21,175 nucleotides of DNA from Bacillota bacterium. GTDB taxonomy: Bacteria > Bacillota > Dethiobacteria > DTU022. The notes under the pieces were generated by a model that worked only from the letters and a program-made list of their open reading frames with translations, ran no database searches and was not told the DNA's origin. Position numbers and translations under genes: made by a program. Location: the NCBI GenBank assembly GCA_012727685.1, contig JAAYGO010000284.1:1-21175 (forward strand), given 5' to 3'. This document shows, one piece after another, positions 8,257-16,001 of the stretch. Positions within the stretch are counted from its first letter, which is position 1. Each line of letters opens with the position of its first letter.

Positions 8257-9573
8257 CTACTTCTTTTTCTCCAGTTTCCCCGGGCCAAAGGCGCTAAAGT
8301 CAAGATCATAGAACTGCTTGCAAATTTGGAATAAGCCGACTTGAGTTCCACCGAGAACAATTCTCGAAATAGCAATTTCGCGGTAGTACTTTTCATACTG
8401 GTAATCCCGCACATAGCCGTAAGAGCCCATGAATTCCATGCCTTTGGCAATTAACTGTTGGGCGGTCTTGGTGGCATGGGTTAAAATGGAACGGGCCTTG
8501 GCGACCATGGCATCGGAAGTCCATTCGCCGTAGATCTCCCGGTTGTCAAACTGGTGGATCGTCAGCAGACCAGCTGACCGGATTACCGAAATGGCTGCGG
8601 CCATTTCCCCCAGAAATACAGCAGTGGAGAGATGGTCGCGGATCGGTTTGCCTCCGACCACTCTTTGGCCGGTATACTCCAGCAGAACGTCAAATGCTCC
8701 CTGCAGCAATCCGAGGGCGTTAAAAACATTCAGGGGTATCGCCGTGACCATTGATTCCACAAAAAGTTCCCAGGCTTCGGGTCCAGCTATGCCCCACTCC
8801 TTGGGAACACGGACATTGTCAAAATAAGTGGAACAATTTCGGTCAGCTTGCAAGCCGCATTTCTTTTCAAACTTGCCGTGAGATACTCCCGGCCACGGTT
8901 CAGGGACGTAGATTAAGGCGAACCTGTCAATGCCCGAACCGGGATCCATATTGCACATTACCACGTTAAGGTCAGCGATACCGGCATTGCTGGCCCATTC
9001 CTTGGCGCCATTAATCACCCATTCATTTCCCTTAAGCTCAGCCCTGGTGCGGATCGTCCGTCCTTCGTTGGTGGGGTTTTCAATATCACAGGCGGATTGA
9101 GCTTCACTCATATTAAAGCATCCGGAGGCCAGCTCATCCCCGACAAACCTGGGCGCAAATTCTTTCAGGACTGCTTCGCCCCAGGCCTTGGCCTCTTTGG
9201 AATATTTAGGCGAGAGGTATGCCGCAGTGGCCGGCGCCCAGGCCCAGTCGGTAACCGCTGTATGCATGCTGATACCATAGTCACCGCGGGCGAGCTGTTC
9301 TTGCCTCAGGGCACCTACTATTAGAGAGAGCTCTTCGTTACCGCCGAATTCCTTTGGAATCATATTGCGCTGGCAGCCGATATCTACCTGTAACTTTTTT
9401 AACAACGGGTTAATGATCTTTTCATGGGTTTCGTCATCATCGATCTCGGTGCGAACAGGCATAATCTCATTGTCCACAAAATCGGCAAATACCTTCTGCA
9501 TCATTCTTTGTTCTTCAGTGATAAAACAATCAGGATACTGGATTTTATACCATTGGCTTTGTTGATCTAGCAT
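8257..9573 (-). CDS. Acyl-CoA dehydrogenase family flavoprotein with atypical active site
   Basis: A 438-residue protein with the acyl-CoA dehydrogenase fold: N-terminal helices, a beta domain with FNMSEAQSACDI (residues 153-163, where others have TEPGAGSD), WVINGAKEWASNAG (185-198), and a C-terminal helical domain with GSYGYVRDYQYEKYYREI (383-400). The catalytic glutamate of MCAD-like enzymes lies in an EGT motif; here the same position reads GGT (Gly408). The alternative glutamate of isovaleryl-CoA dehydrogenase aligns with Ala278. The substrate or even the reaction may therefore differ. The ATG at 9573 is chosen for GGAGGAG just upstream; the frame extends to 9663 without a site. It follows livF by 211 bp on the same strand, so a link with the transporter is likely. 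No ETF genes are in the window. Confidence 0.85.
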   Translation of the reverse strand: MLDQQSQWYKIQYPDCFITEEQRMMQKVFADFVDNEIMPVRTEIDDDETHEKIINPLLKKLQVDIGCQRNMIPKEFGGNEELSLIVGALRQEQLARGDYGISMHTAVTDWAWAPATAAYLSPKYSKEAKAWGEAVLKEFAPRFVGDELASGCFNMSEAQSACDIENPTNEGRTIRTRAELKGNEWVINGAKEWASNAGIADLNVVMCNMDPGSGIDRFALIYVPEPWPGVSHGKFEKKCGLQADRNCSTYFDNVRVPKEWGIAGPEAWELFVESMVTAIPLNVFNALGLLQGAFDVLLEYTGQRVVGGKPIRDHLSTAVFLGEMAAAISVIRSAGLLTIHQFDNREIYGEWTSDAMVAKARSILTHATKTAQQLIAKGMEFMGSYGYVRDYQYEKYYREIAISRIVLGGTQVGLFQICKQFYDLDFSAFGPGKLEKKK

Positions 9574-9784
9574 TTTTCTCCTCCGTTTCAATAAATTAAT
9601 TTCCCAAGACCAGGCTTTTCCCACTCTCAAGCCCTTTTGACCACATTTTTCCGACCAGGTCATCTCTTAACTCCGCGTTGTTCCTCATCACATCCCTTCT
9701 CCAGGACTTTCAAAAATATAATTAGGGTTTCTGCTGTTTGCCGTACAAGCATAGGCCCGGCAACAACGAGTGCAGCCCCGGGGT

Positions 9785-10489
9785 TCACCCGCCAAGGTAG
9801 GCGCTTTTTATCACTTTGCTGGATTTAATCTTTTCAATTTCACCTTCCAGGATCACCTTGCCGGTCTGCAAGGCATAACCCTTGCTAGCGACCTCCATAG
9901 CCAGGGGCACATTCTGTTCCACTAAAAGAACGCTTACCCCTCTCTTGTTGATATCTTTAATGATCTCTCCCAGCTGCCGCACGATCACCGGGGCCAGCCC
10001 CAGCGAAGGTTCATCCATCAGCAGCAACTTGGGTCTTGCCATTAAACCGCGGGCGATGGCCACCATTTGCTGCTCACCCCCGCTTAGGGTTCCAGCTTTT
10101 TGGTTGCACCTCTCTTTTAGCCTGGGAAATAGCCTAAACATTTTTTGTATATCGTCTTCGATCTCTTTTTTATTTTTGCGCAAGCTGGCGCCAAGCTGTA
10201 AGTTAGCCAGCACGGAAAGATGGGGAAACAGCCACCGGCCTTCGGGGATCTGGACGATGCCCAGCTTTGCTATGTCTACCGTGCTCGAACCATCTATTCT
10301 TTGATCCTGAAACCAAATTTCTCCGGAATCCAGGGGTATTAATCCTGATACGGCTTTAAGAATTGTGCTTTTGCCGGCCCCGTTGGCGCCGACAATACTA
10401 ACTACGGAGTTTTCCTCCACGCTCAGGGAAACATTGTCCAGGGCCACTGACTTGCCATAACGAACTGTAATATTCTTAACTTTTAGCAT
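9785..10489 (-). CDS. livF: Branched-chain amino acid-type ABC transporter ATPase, LivF
   Basis: A 234-residue ATPase. Walker A is GANGAGKST, the signature LSGGEQQ and Walker B LLLMDEPSLGLAP, followed by the switch histidine region, which reads LLVEQN as is typical of LivF. The C-terminus SAYLGG is also typical. The start at 10489 begins at MLKVKNITVRYG; the frame extends to 10573, but those extra residues lie inside livG and have no family match. A run of eight G nine bases or so upstream acts as a poor Shine-Dalgarno. The ATG begins one base after the livG stop, so the two are translated together and should form the LivF-LivG heterodimer. Confidence 0.93.
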   Translation of the reverse strand: MLKVKNITVRYGKSVALDNVSLSVEENSVVSIVGANGAGKSTILKAVSGLIPLDSGEIWFQDQRIDGSSTVDIAKLGIVQIPEGRWLFPHLSVLANLQLGASLRKNKKEIEDDIQKMFRLFPRLKERCNQKAGTLSGGEQQMVAIARGLMARPKLLLMDEPSLGLAPVIVRQLGEIIKDINKRGVSVLLVEQNVPLAMEVASKGYALQTGKVILEGEIEKIKSSKVIKSAYLGG

Positions 10490-10490
10490 C

Positions 10491-11243
10491 TTATACCCCC
10501 CCCAAATAGGCAGATTGCACTTCTTCATTGTCCCTGATCTCTTGGGGGGTGCCCTCAGCAATCTTCTGTCCAAAGTTCATCACAATCACCCGATTGCAGA
10601 TATCCATCATCATCATGTTGTGCTCGATCACCAGAACGGTGATGCCTTGTTCATGGATCTTGTTGATGGCCTTTAAAATGGCCTCGACCTCATCGGGATT
10701 CATGCCCGCGATGGGCTCATCCAGCAATAACAATTGGGGTTCGGCCGCCAAGGCCCTGGCGATGCCAAGCATTTTCTGATGTCCATGGGGCAGGTTCCTG
10801 GCCAAGACGTTTTTCACTTGCTCCAATCCGAGCATCTTAATAATTTCATGGGACTTCTCCATGATCATTTTCTGATTGCGACGATGCTTGTTCGTATTAA
10901 AATACATATCAAAGAGATTGGAGGTATCGGAAATATAAAAAGCTGTTGACACGTTTTGCAAAACGTCGAAGTCGCCGAACAGAGGGTTTAACTGGAATGT
11001 TCTAGCTATTCCTTTCCTGGCAATCGCGTGTGATTTCTCGTAGGTTATATCCTCACCGTTAAATATTACCCTGCCTTTAGTCGGCTGAAGAACGCTGGTG
11101 ATTAGATTAAAGGTTGTTGTTTTCCCCGCGCCGTTTGGCCCGATCAGACCGGCAATTTCGCCTTTATTTACTGTCAGATCAAGCTGATTAACAGCCAGCA
11201 AGCCGCCGAATCTTTTAGTGAGCCCCTTAACTTCCAGAAACAT
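10491..11243 (-). CDS. livG: Branched-chain amino acid-type ABC transporter ATPase, LivG
   Basis: A 250-residue ATPase. Walker A is GPNGAGKTT, followed by the long LivG insertion after ARTFQLNPLFGDFDVLQNV, and Walker B LLLLDEPIAGMNPDE with the LivG-specific AGMNP. The signature motif is LPHGHQK instead of LSGGQ; LivG proteins commonly vary here. The switch region is VIEHNM. AGGAGAG lies about ten bases before the ATG. The start overlaps the end of livM by 17 bp. It works with LivF to drive the LivH/LivM channel. Confidence 0.93.
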   Translation of the reverse strand: MFLEVKGLTKRFGGLLAVNQLDLTVNKGEIAGLIGPNGAGKTTTFNLITSVLQPTKGRVIFNGEDITYEKSHAIARKGIARTFQLNPLFGDFDVLQNVSTAFYISDTSNLFDMYFNTNKHRRNQKMIMEKSHEIIKMLGLEQVKNVLARNLPHGHQKMLGIARALAAEPQLLLLDEPIAGMNPDEVEAILKAINKIHEQGITVLVIEHNMMMMDICNRVIVMNFGQKIAEGTPQEIRDNEEVQSAYLGGV

Positions 11244-12234
11244 TGCTGATTCGCTCTCCTTCCCCGCGTTTTAGAAAGTACGATTTCAGTAAAGCCGGCA
11301 GGCTCACTAATCCTCTAGGCATGAAGAAAATCACGATAAGCAGCAGCAATGCAGAAAAATAAGGAGAGTATTCCTGCAAATCGCGCACAAACTCGGGCAG
11401 TAAAAAGAGGAAAAATGTCCCGATGATCGGCCCGGCGAAACTGTTTATCCCGCCAATCAGCACATACATGCACAGCCATAGAGTAGCCATGAAGTTAAAA
11501 GCAGTAGGCGACATTGCCATATTATAATGGGCGTAGCCGGCACCAATCAGCCCCACAAAAAAACAGCCCACTCCATTGACCAGGATTCTATACCAGGCTT
11601 CATTGATGCCTACGCTGGAAGCAACCAGATGAGATTGGGCTATAGCCTTTAAAATGGTGCCAATATGTGAAAATTCAAATCTATAAAGGGCCACGATGCT
11701 GATTAAAGCCAGCACCAGGAAAAAATAATAATAGGTCATTTTGTCGGCAGTCTGAAAAAGGCGCGGGATACCCATCATGCCGGTGTAGCCGCCGGTACAG
11801 GGAAAGGCATAGATTATGTAGATAACTCCGATGCCAAAGAAAAGGCTGCCGACGGCATAATGTAGAGAGCGCAACCTGGAAAATAAAAAACCGACCAGCA
11901 TCCCGATTACCGCTGTCGCCAAAGCGCTCAGGGGAATGCAAAGCAAGGGCAGCCATCCCCAGAATTTCGCCATTAAAGCGGAAAGGTAAGCCCCGATCCC
12001 CATGAAAGCACCATGGGCGAGGGGAAACTGCCCGGAGATAGTGATGGTGCGCAAGCTGACGGCTGCCACAGTATAAATGAAGGTAAGCGAAAGAATGTGC
12101 AAATAATAGGGAGACCGGACAAACAGCGGAAACAGCGCGAAAAAAGCTATTAAAACGGCAAGGAGAACCGGTTTAGCAATCTTTTCTTTACTCTTGTTTA
12201 TTGAATTTTGATGCTCGGCACTCATCCGCTTCAA
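11227..12234 (-). CDS. livM: Branched-chain amino acid-type ABC transporter permease, LivM
   Basis: A polytopic inner-membrane permease with about nine to ten helices. It carries the conserved LivM segment ISGQFPLAHGAFMGIGAYLSAL and, near the C-terminus, LIGGINSFAGPIIGTFFLFLLPE. The C-terminal tail PRGLVSLP is typical. The start is uncertain: GGAGGG is best spaced (five bases) for a TTG at 12234, giving LKRMSAEHQ as the first codons; an ATG at 12225 is 14 bases from the same site, and the frame continues to another TTG at 12261 without a site. It lies just downstream of livH and overlaps livG by 17 bp. Confidence 0.9.
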   Translation of the reverse strand: MKRMSAEHQNSINKSKEKIAKPVLLAVLIAFFALFPLFVRSPYYLHILSLTFIYTVAAVSLRTITISGQFPLAHGAFMGIGAYLSALMAKFWGWLPLLCIPLSALATAVIGMLVGFLFSRLRSLHYAVGSLFFGIGVIYIIYAFPCTGGYTGMMGIPRLFQTADKMTYYYFFLVLALISIVALYRFEFSHIGTILKAIAQSHLVASSVGINEAWYRILVNGVGCFFVGLIGAGYAHYNMAMSPTAFNFMATLWLCMYVLIGGINSFAGPIIGTFFLFLLPEFVRDLQEYSPYFSALLLLIVIFFMPRGLVSLPALLKSYFLKRGEGERISNVSGS

Positions 12235-12269
12235 TGATCCCTCCTTCATGCGGTGTTTCAATTTGGTTT

Positions 12270-13133
12270 TTACATCTCGACCTGATAACCAAAGAAACCC
12301 TGGGGACGAATAAGCAAAATGATAATAACGATCGCGATAATTACTGCATCACTGGCAGCACCGCTGATGAAAACAGGCAACACGGAAGAGAGGGTGCCAA
12401 GAATTAACCCGGTAATCAGGATCCCGGTGATGCTACCCGCCCCGGCCAACATAAAGATTATTACTACCTTGGTGAGCATCAGATCGCCCATGTATGGGCT
12501 TAACCGTAGATATGCCCCCAGGAAGATACCGGCTATGGCAGCCAAAGCGCATCCCAGGGCAAAAGCGACAGCAGAAACGCGGTTAATATCAATTCCCTGA
12601 AGAATGGCCCCGTCCCGGTGTTGGGCAATAGCCTGCATCTGCAACCCGATCCTGGTTTTATTGACAAACCAGATTATTGCACCCAATAAGAACAGTCCCG
12701 CAGCAAAAGTGACAAGCCGTTCGTAGCTGACAGAGAAAAGTGCCGTTCTGAAAACACCTTCAGCAAAGGAGGGAATAGCCATCGTTTTATCGCCGACGAT
12801 GATATTCACAGTTGTCTGCAAGATCACAGCAACAAAAACACAGGCCATTATATTGAGATTAAAGTCTCCTTTTAAACGGCGAAAGAGAAACCTTTCCAGA
12901 AACATTCCAAAGGCAGCCACTAGCAATGTCGTCAACAGCAGCGCCAGCCAATGGTTCATCCCCAGTTCAACAATAAAGTAATAGCCGATATAACCGCCGA
13001 TCATGTATATGGCTCCATGGGCTAAATTAAAGATACGCAGCATGTTAAATAAAAATGCGAACCCCAAAGCGGCAAGGATATACATAGACGAAAGGATTAA
13101 TGAATTGATTACGGTATTGAATAGTAGTCCCAC
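12270..13133 (-). CDS. livH: Branched-chain amino acid-type ABC transporter permease, LivH
   Basis: A 287-residue permease with about eight helices. The family motifs are ALGFAFLFNMLRIFNLAHGAIYMIGGY near the N-terminus, a conserved cytoplasmic EAA-like loop around RDGAILQGIDINRV, and the C-terminal LLIRPQGFFG. The GTG start is supported by GGAGGT nine bases upstream. It is separated from the binding-protein gene by a 129-bp gap carrying a strong hairpin. With LivM it forms the membrane pore. Confidence 0.93.
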   Translation of the reverse strand: MGLLFNTVINSLILSSMYILAALGFAFLFNMLRIFNLAHGAIYMIGGYIGYYFIVELGMNHWLALLLTTLLVAAFGMFLERFLFRRLKGDFNLNIMACVFVAVILQTTVNIIVGDKTMAIPSFAEGVFRTALFSVSYERLVTFAAGLFLLGAIIWFVNKTRIGLQMQAIAQHRDGAILQGIDINRVSAVAFALGCALAAIAGIFLGAYLRLSPYMGDLMLTKVVIIFMLAGAGSITGILITGLILGTLSSVLPVFISGAASDAVIIAIVIIILLIRPQGFFGYQVEM

Positions 13134-13204
13134 AAAATCAGCACCTCCGCAATAAACCGTGAAAAAAATGTTGGCCTTGGACTAAATGAATTCCTTATCT
13201 TGGT

Positions 13205-13244
13205 AATTGCCGGAGCGGCGAGTTATCTTTGCCGCCCGGCAATT
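13205..13244 (-). promoter_or_regulatory. Intercistronic hairpin between livK and livH
   Basis: AATTGCCGG at 13205-13213 pairs perfectly with CCGGCAATT at 13236-13244. A further five GC-rich pairs (13215-13219 with 13231-13235) follow after a one-base bulge, leaving an 11-nt loop. There is no T-run on the minus strand, so it is less likely a terminator than a 3' stabiliser that raises binding-protein mRNA relative to the permease genes, as in many binding-protein operons. Confidence 0.7.
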
Positions 13245-13262
13245 TCCAAGGAACACTGCCGC

Positions 13263-14501
13263 CTAGGGGATATAACCGATTTCAATCCAGCCGCCGGGCG
13301 AGGGTTTACCGTCTTTAAGGATCTGCACCGGCAGAGGATGGGAGATTATGTGCTTGATGCCAAAGGTTTCTTCACCGCATAAGACGCCTGGGCCGTAAAT
13401 GGTGTCGATTCTTTCCATTGATTCCAGGGTGTCCCTTACTACAGTGGGATCCAGGCTTTGAGCCGCCTCAATGGCTTCCTTTAATACAAAGAGGCTAATG
13501 GCGCTCTGGTAGCTGAGGGGGAAATCTTCGCCATATTTTTCAGTGATTCTACGTGCCAGTTCCGCGGCTACAGGCGGCATCTCCGGATCGTTGCGCGTAG
13601 CAATCGGCGTGCGGATGCCCTCTGCAGCCTCAAGACCGGCAACGGTGGCAATGTCGGCAACGGAGATGGGTGAACCACAGAAGATGGGATAATCCTTTCC
13701 AGCCTCCCGCAGACCTTTAGTGATATTTCCTACGGCCGCAGGGCCGGGAGACTTCTCTACGAAAACCGCTTCAACCTCATCTCCCAGGTCAAGGATCCTG
13801 GCCACAAAGGGGTTAAAGTCTTCCGTCTCGTTGGGGAAGGGGATCAAGTCGCCAACAGGTTCAAAACCTTCTTCTTTCAGCACCTTCTCCACGTGGGGAA
13901 TGATATACGGTATGGCTCCGTCATCGGGGGAGAGAAAAGCGATTTTTTTAATATCAGGATAGTCCCGCCGCATGGACTTGATCACGGCCATACCATGAGG
14001 GAGCGATCCCTGACATGTCCCAAAAGTATAAGGTGTATTGGCGTCAATCTCATCGGGAACCACGTTATACCAACCGGGGAACAACAGGACTCCCGCCGGC
14101 TCTGTGACCGGGGTAGCAGCCGGAGTAAAATGCTCGGCCGGTCCTATAATAAAGTCCACTTCCTTTTCATATACCAACCTGTTTGCTGCTGAAGCGGTGC
14201 CGTCGAAGTTACTCTCGGTATCCTCGTAAACGATTTCAATCATGTATTGGGTGTCGCCGACTTTGATACCGCCATGTTCGTTAATGTAGATGGCCGCCTC
14301 ATCCAGCATTTTCATGATGCTGTTATCAAAAGCGGCATTCCAAAAACCGGTTAGAGCGAAAATTCCTCCAACTCTTAATGTTTCCACAGATGACTCCGGT
14401 GACTTCGGCCCCTCCGGCGCCTCAGCCTGCTCGGCACATCCGGCAGCAAATAAAAACGCCAGCAGCAACCACAGCATGCCGATAAAAACCGCTCTTTTCA
14501 T
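13263..14501 (-). CDS. ABC transporter substrate-binding lipoprotein, LivK/LivJ family
   Basis: A 412-residue lipoprotein. The signal peptide MKRAVFIGMLWLLLAFLFAAG is followed by the lipidated Cys22, then a Pro/Glu-rich linker and a type I periplasmic-binding fold starting LRVGGIFALTG. It captures the ligand outside the membrane and delivers it to LivHM. In LivJ-type proteins an SSS/T cluster binds the amino-acid carboxyl group; the matching loop here reads GPAEHFTPAATP, so the ligand may not be a plain alpha-amino acid. This is inferred from an alignment by eye. GGAGGT five bases upstream fixes the ATG. It is the first gene of the livK-livHMGF unit and reads away from the GerMN gene. Confidence 0.9.
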   Translation of the reverse strand: MKRAVFIGMLWLLLAFLFAAGCAEQAEAPEGPKSPESSVETLRVGGIFALTGFWNAAFDNSIMKMLDEAAIYINEHGGIKVGDTQYMIEIVYEDTESNFDGTASAANRLVYEKEVDFIIGPAEHFTPAATPVTEPAGVLLFPGWYNVVPDEIDANTPYTFGTCQGSLPHGMAVIKSMRRDYPDIKKIAFLSPDDGAIPYIIPHVEKVLKEEGFEPVGDLIPFPNETEDFNPFVARILDLGDEVEAVFVEKSPGPAAVGNITKGLREAGKDYPIFCGSPISVADIATVAGLEAAEGIRTPIATRNDPEMPPVAAELARRITEKYGEDFPLSYQSAISLFVLKEAIEAAQSLDPTVVRDTLESMERIDTIYGPGVLCGEETFGIKHIISHPLPVQILKDGKPSPGGWIEIGYIP

Positions 14502-14820
14502 TTATAACCTCCGTTATCTATTTTTTGTATTCATCTTTACCTGGAAACACATGCACAAATGTTAATTCTATAAATTCCCCCCTTCGAAACCAATGATCGG
14601 GCTTGTACAGATAAACTCCTACTTGTTTTTAATAAACATTATTCGGACATGGCCATTTTTATTCGTCGAAATTAAAGGTTCGCCAAAAAAAAGGCCAAAT
14701 GATAAATTTTTTTAAATAAACCAACTTTTAAATGGATTTATAGTATAATGACAATGCATAACGTATAATGACAGCGCGAGGTGTCAATAAGCTTAAAACA
14801 ATTAAACGGAGGGGCAGCCA
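14502..14820. promoter_or_regulatory. Divergent intergenic region with duplicated GTATAATGACA
   Basis: This 319-bp AT-rich gap separates the liv operon from the GerMN gene. On the plus strand the 11-mer GTATAATGACA occurs at 14743-14753 and again at 14763-14773, exactly two helical turns apart. Each contains a perfect TATAAT hexamer, but neither has a good -35 box at 16-18 bases. They could be two -10 elements, or a repeated operator that includes one. On the minus strand TATAGA near 14566-14571 is a weak -10 candidate for the liv operon. Confidence 0.45.
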
Positions 14821-15522
14821 GTGAAAAAACGGATTGCGTTACTGCCGGTTACCCTGGCAGTCATTGTTCTTTTACTCCTGGCCGGAGGGTGTGCACCGTC
14901 TCCGCAAAGCAGCGCCCTGGATCCCGGTGAAACCGGCCAGGATTCCCCAGAAGCTTCCGGGGGTGAAAGCGACACGGCTCCCGGCGAGGAGACAACGCCC
15001 GGCGAGCCCGCCCCGGATGAGGCCAAGGGTACTGATGAGACTAATGATAAGAATGAGAGCGCTGCGGAAGAAGCGCGCAAGGTGAAGATCACCCTTTATT
15101 TCGGCGATCAAGAGGCGACCGAGGATGGCACACCCACCGAAACCGGCTACGTCAAGGCAGTAGTGCGTGAGTATCCCCATACCACCGCAGTGCTGCGCCT
15201 GGCCTTGCAAGAGCTGATCCGGGGGCCCTTGCCCGGGGAGAAAGGCCTGGTAAAAACACTGCCGGCGACGGCGCAGATCCTCAACCTTAAGATCGAAAAC
15301 GAAGTTGCGCTCATCGATTTTTCGGAAGAACTGCTCACGGCCCCGGACAGCCCGGGCGGCTCCCTGGGAAGCTTGCTCCTGGTGCAGTCAGTTGTTTATA
15401 CCGCAACCCAGTTCCCCACGGTAAAATCGGTGCTGGTCACGGTAAACGGCGAAACCTATTCCGATGGCCATTATATCTGGGAAAAGCCGATCGGGCGCGA
15501 ATTCTTTTGTTCTTCCGGCTGA
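14821..15522 (+). CDS. GerMN domain lipoprotein
   Basis: A 233-residue lipoprotein. The signal peptide ends in the lipobox LAGGC with Cys24. A Ser/Pro/Glu/Asp-rich linker covers about residues 26-85, and one GerMN domain fills residues 87-225, with the typical LALQELIRGPLPGEKGLVKTLP and the end IDFSEELL...GS...LLLVQSVVYTATQFPTVKSVLVTVNG. GerM proteins of sporulation carry two such domains; this has one, as in many surface proteins of spore formers. The GTG start has GGAGGGG six bases upstream. It stands alone and is followed by a hairpin. The exact role is not known. Confidence 0.88.
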   Translation: MKKRIALLPVTLAVIVLLLLAGGCAPSPQSSALDPGETGQDSPEASGGESDTAPGEETTPGEPAPDEAKGTDETNDKNESAAEEARKVKITLYFGDQEATEDGTPTETGYVKAVVREYPHTTAVLRLALQELIRGPLPGEKGLVKTLPATAQILNLKIENEVALIDFSEELLTAPDSPGGSLGSLLLVQSVVYTATQFPTVKSVLVTVNGETYSDGHYIWEKPIGREFFCSSG

Positions 15523-15526
15523 TAGC

Positions 15527-15545
15527 CCCTCCGGTTCCCGGAGGG
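15527..15545 (+). terminator. Hairpin after GerMN gene
   Basis: CCCTCCGG (15527-15534) pairs perfectly with CCGGAGGG (15538-15545) around TTC, five bases after the stop codon. No T-run follows, so it is either a terminator of unusual form or an RNA-stability element. An overlapping alternative stem, CGGTTCC with GGAACCG, is possible. Confidence 0.5.
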
Positions 15546-15555
15546 AACCGCATTA

Positions 15556-15610
15556 CTGACAGGATAAACGGTGCCCCGCCAGCGGGGGCACCATATCCAG
15601 GATGAAAATG
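15556..15610. repeat. Composite dispersed repeat, copy B, right arm
   Basis: The reverse complement of this segment aligns with 7690-7747 nearly end to end, sharing ATTTTC, GGTGCCCCCG, TGGYGGGG and CCGTTTATCC. It contains the same GC hairpin. The matching outer arm of this copy is at 15916-15931. Confidence 0.65.
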
Positions 15611-15645
15611 AGGCCGGTCAGAAATAATCCCCAGGGTGCCCTTAA

Positions 15646-15772
15646 TGTCATCCTGAGCGCAGCTAAGGATCTCGCAGCGAAGGATTTCCAGCCTCGCTGC
15701 CGCCTTGAAATCCCTCGGGCTTTTCCCCCTGGAAATTCAAAATAGCGATTCTTAGCTATGCTCAGAATGACA
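15646..15772. repeat. Dispersed palindromic repeat, copy 2
   Basis: The ends TGTCATCCTGAG (15646-15657) and CTCAGAATGACA (15761-15772) are imperfect inverted copies. The first 28 bases match the reverse complement of 264-291 with two differences. The interior differs in length from copy 1 (127 against 99 bp). It lies between the two arms of composite repeat copy B and looks inserted there. Confidence 0.6.
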
Positions 15773-15883
15773 GGGGAAGCAGAATGACGGAATAGACTAC
15801 CACGTCCCCGACCATGCAGGGATGCGACTAATGAAAGAGCTTCGTCACCTGGCACTGGGAGTTGCGAAATCCCTACCAACAAT

Positions 15884-15931
15884 CCCCTCTCCCTCCCCTT
15901 CAGGGGGGAGAGAGTCAGGGTGAGGGGGCTG
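15884..15931. repeat. GC-rich hairpin repeat, outer arm of composite copy B
   Basis: CTCTCCC (about 15888-15894) can pair with GGGAGAG (about 15907-15913). The segment ends in CAGGGTGAGGGGGCTG (15916-15931), the reverse complement of the arm at 7626-7642 apart from one extra C. No coding potential is seen in the whole gap 15546-16001. Confidence 0.6.
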
Positions 15932-16001
15932 AATCCGGATACCCATGTTTAAATACTTTGGAGAATCGTCCCGGTGACACACAGACGAGAGGAATAATAA
16001 G

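Noticed and set aside
15553..15882. 109-codon minus-strand frame in the repeat-rich gap
   Set aside because: It runs through two dispersed repeats and has no ribosome binding site or family likeness.
15556..15931. Possible CRISPR array
   Set aside because: The repeats are palindromic, of different kinds and not evenly spaced; there are no equal-length spacers and no cas genes.
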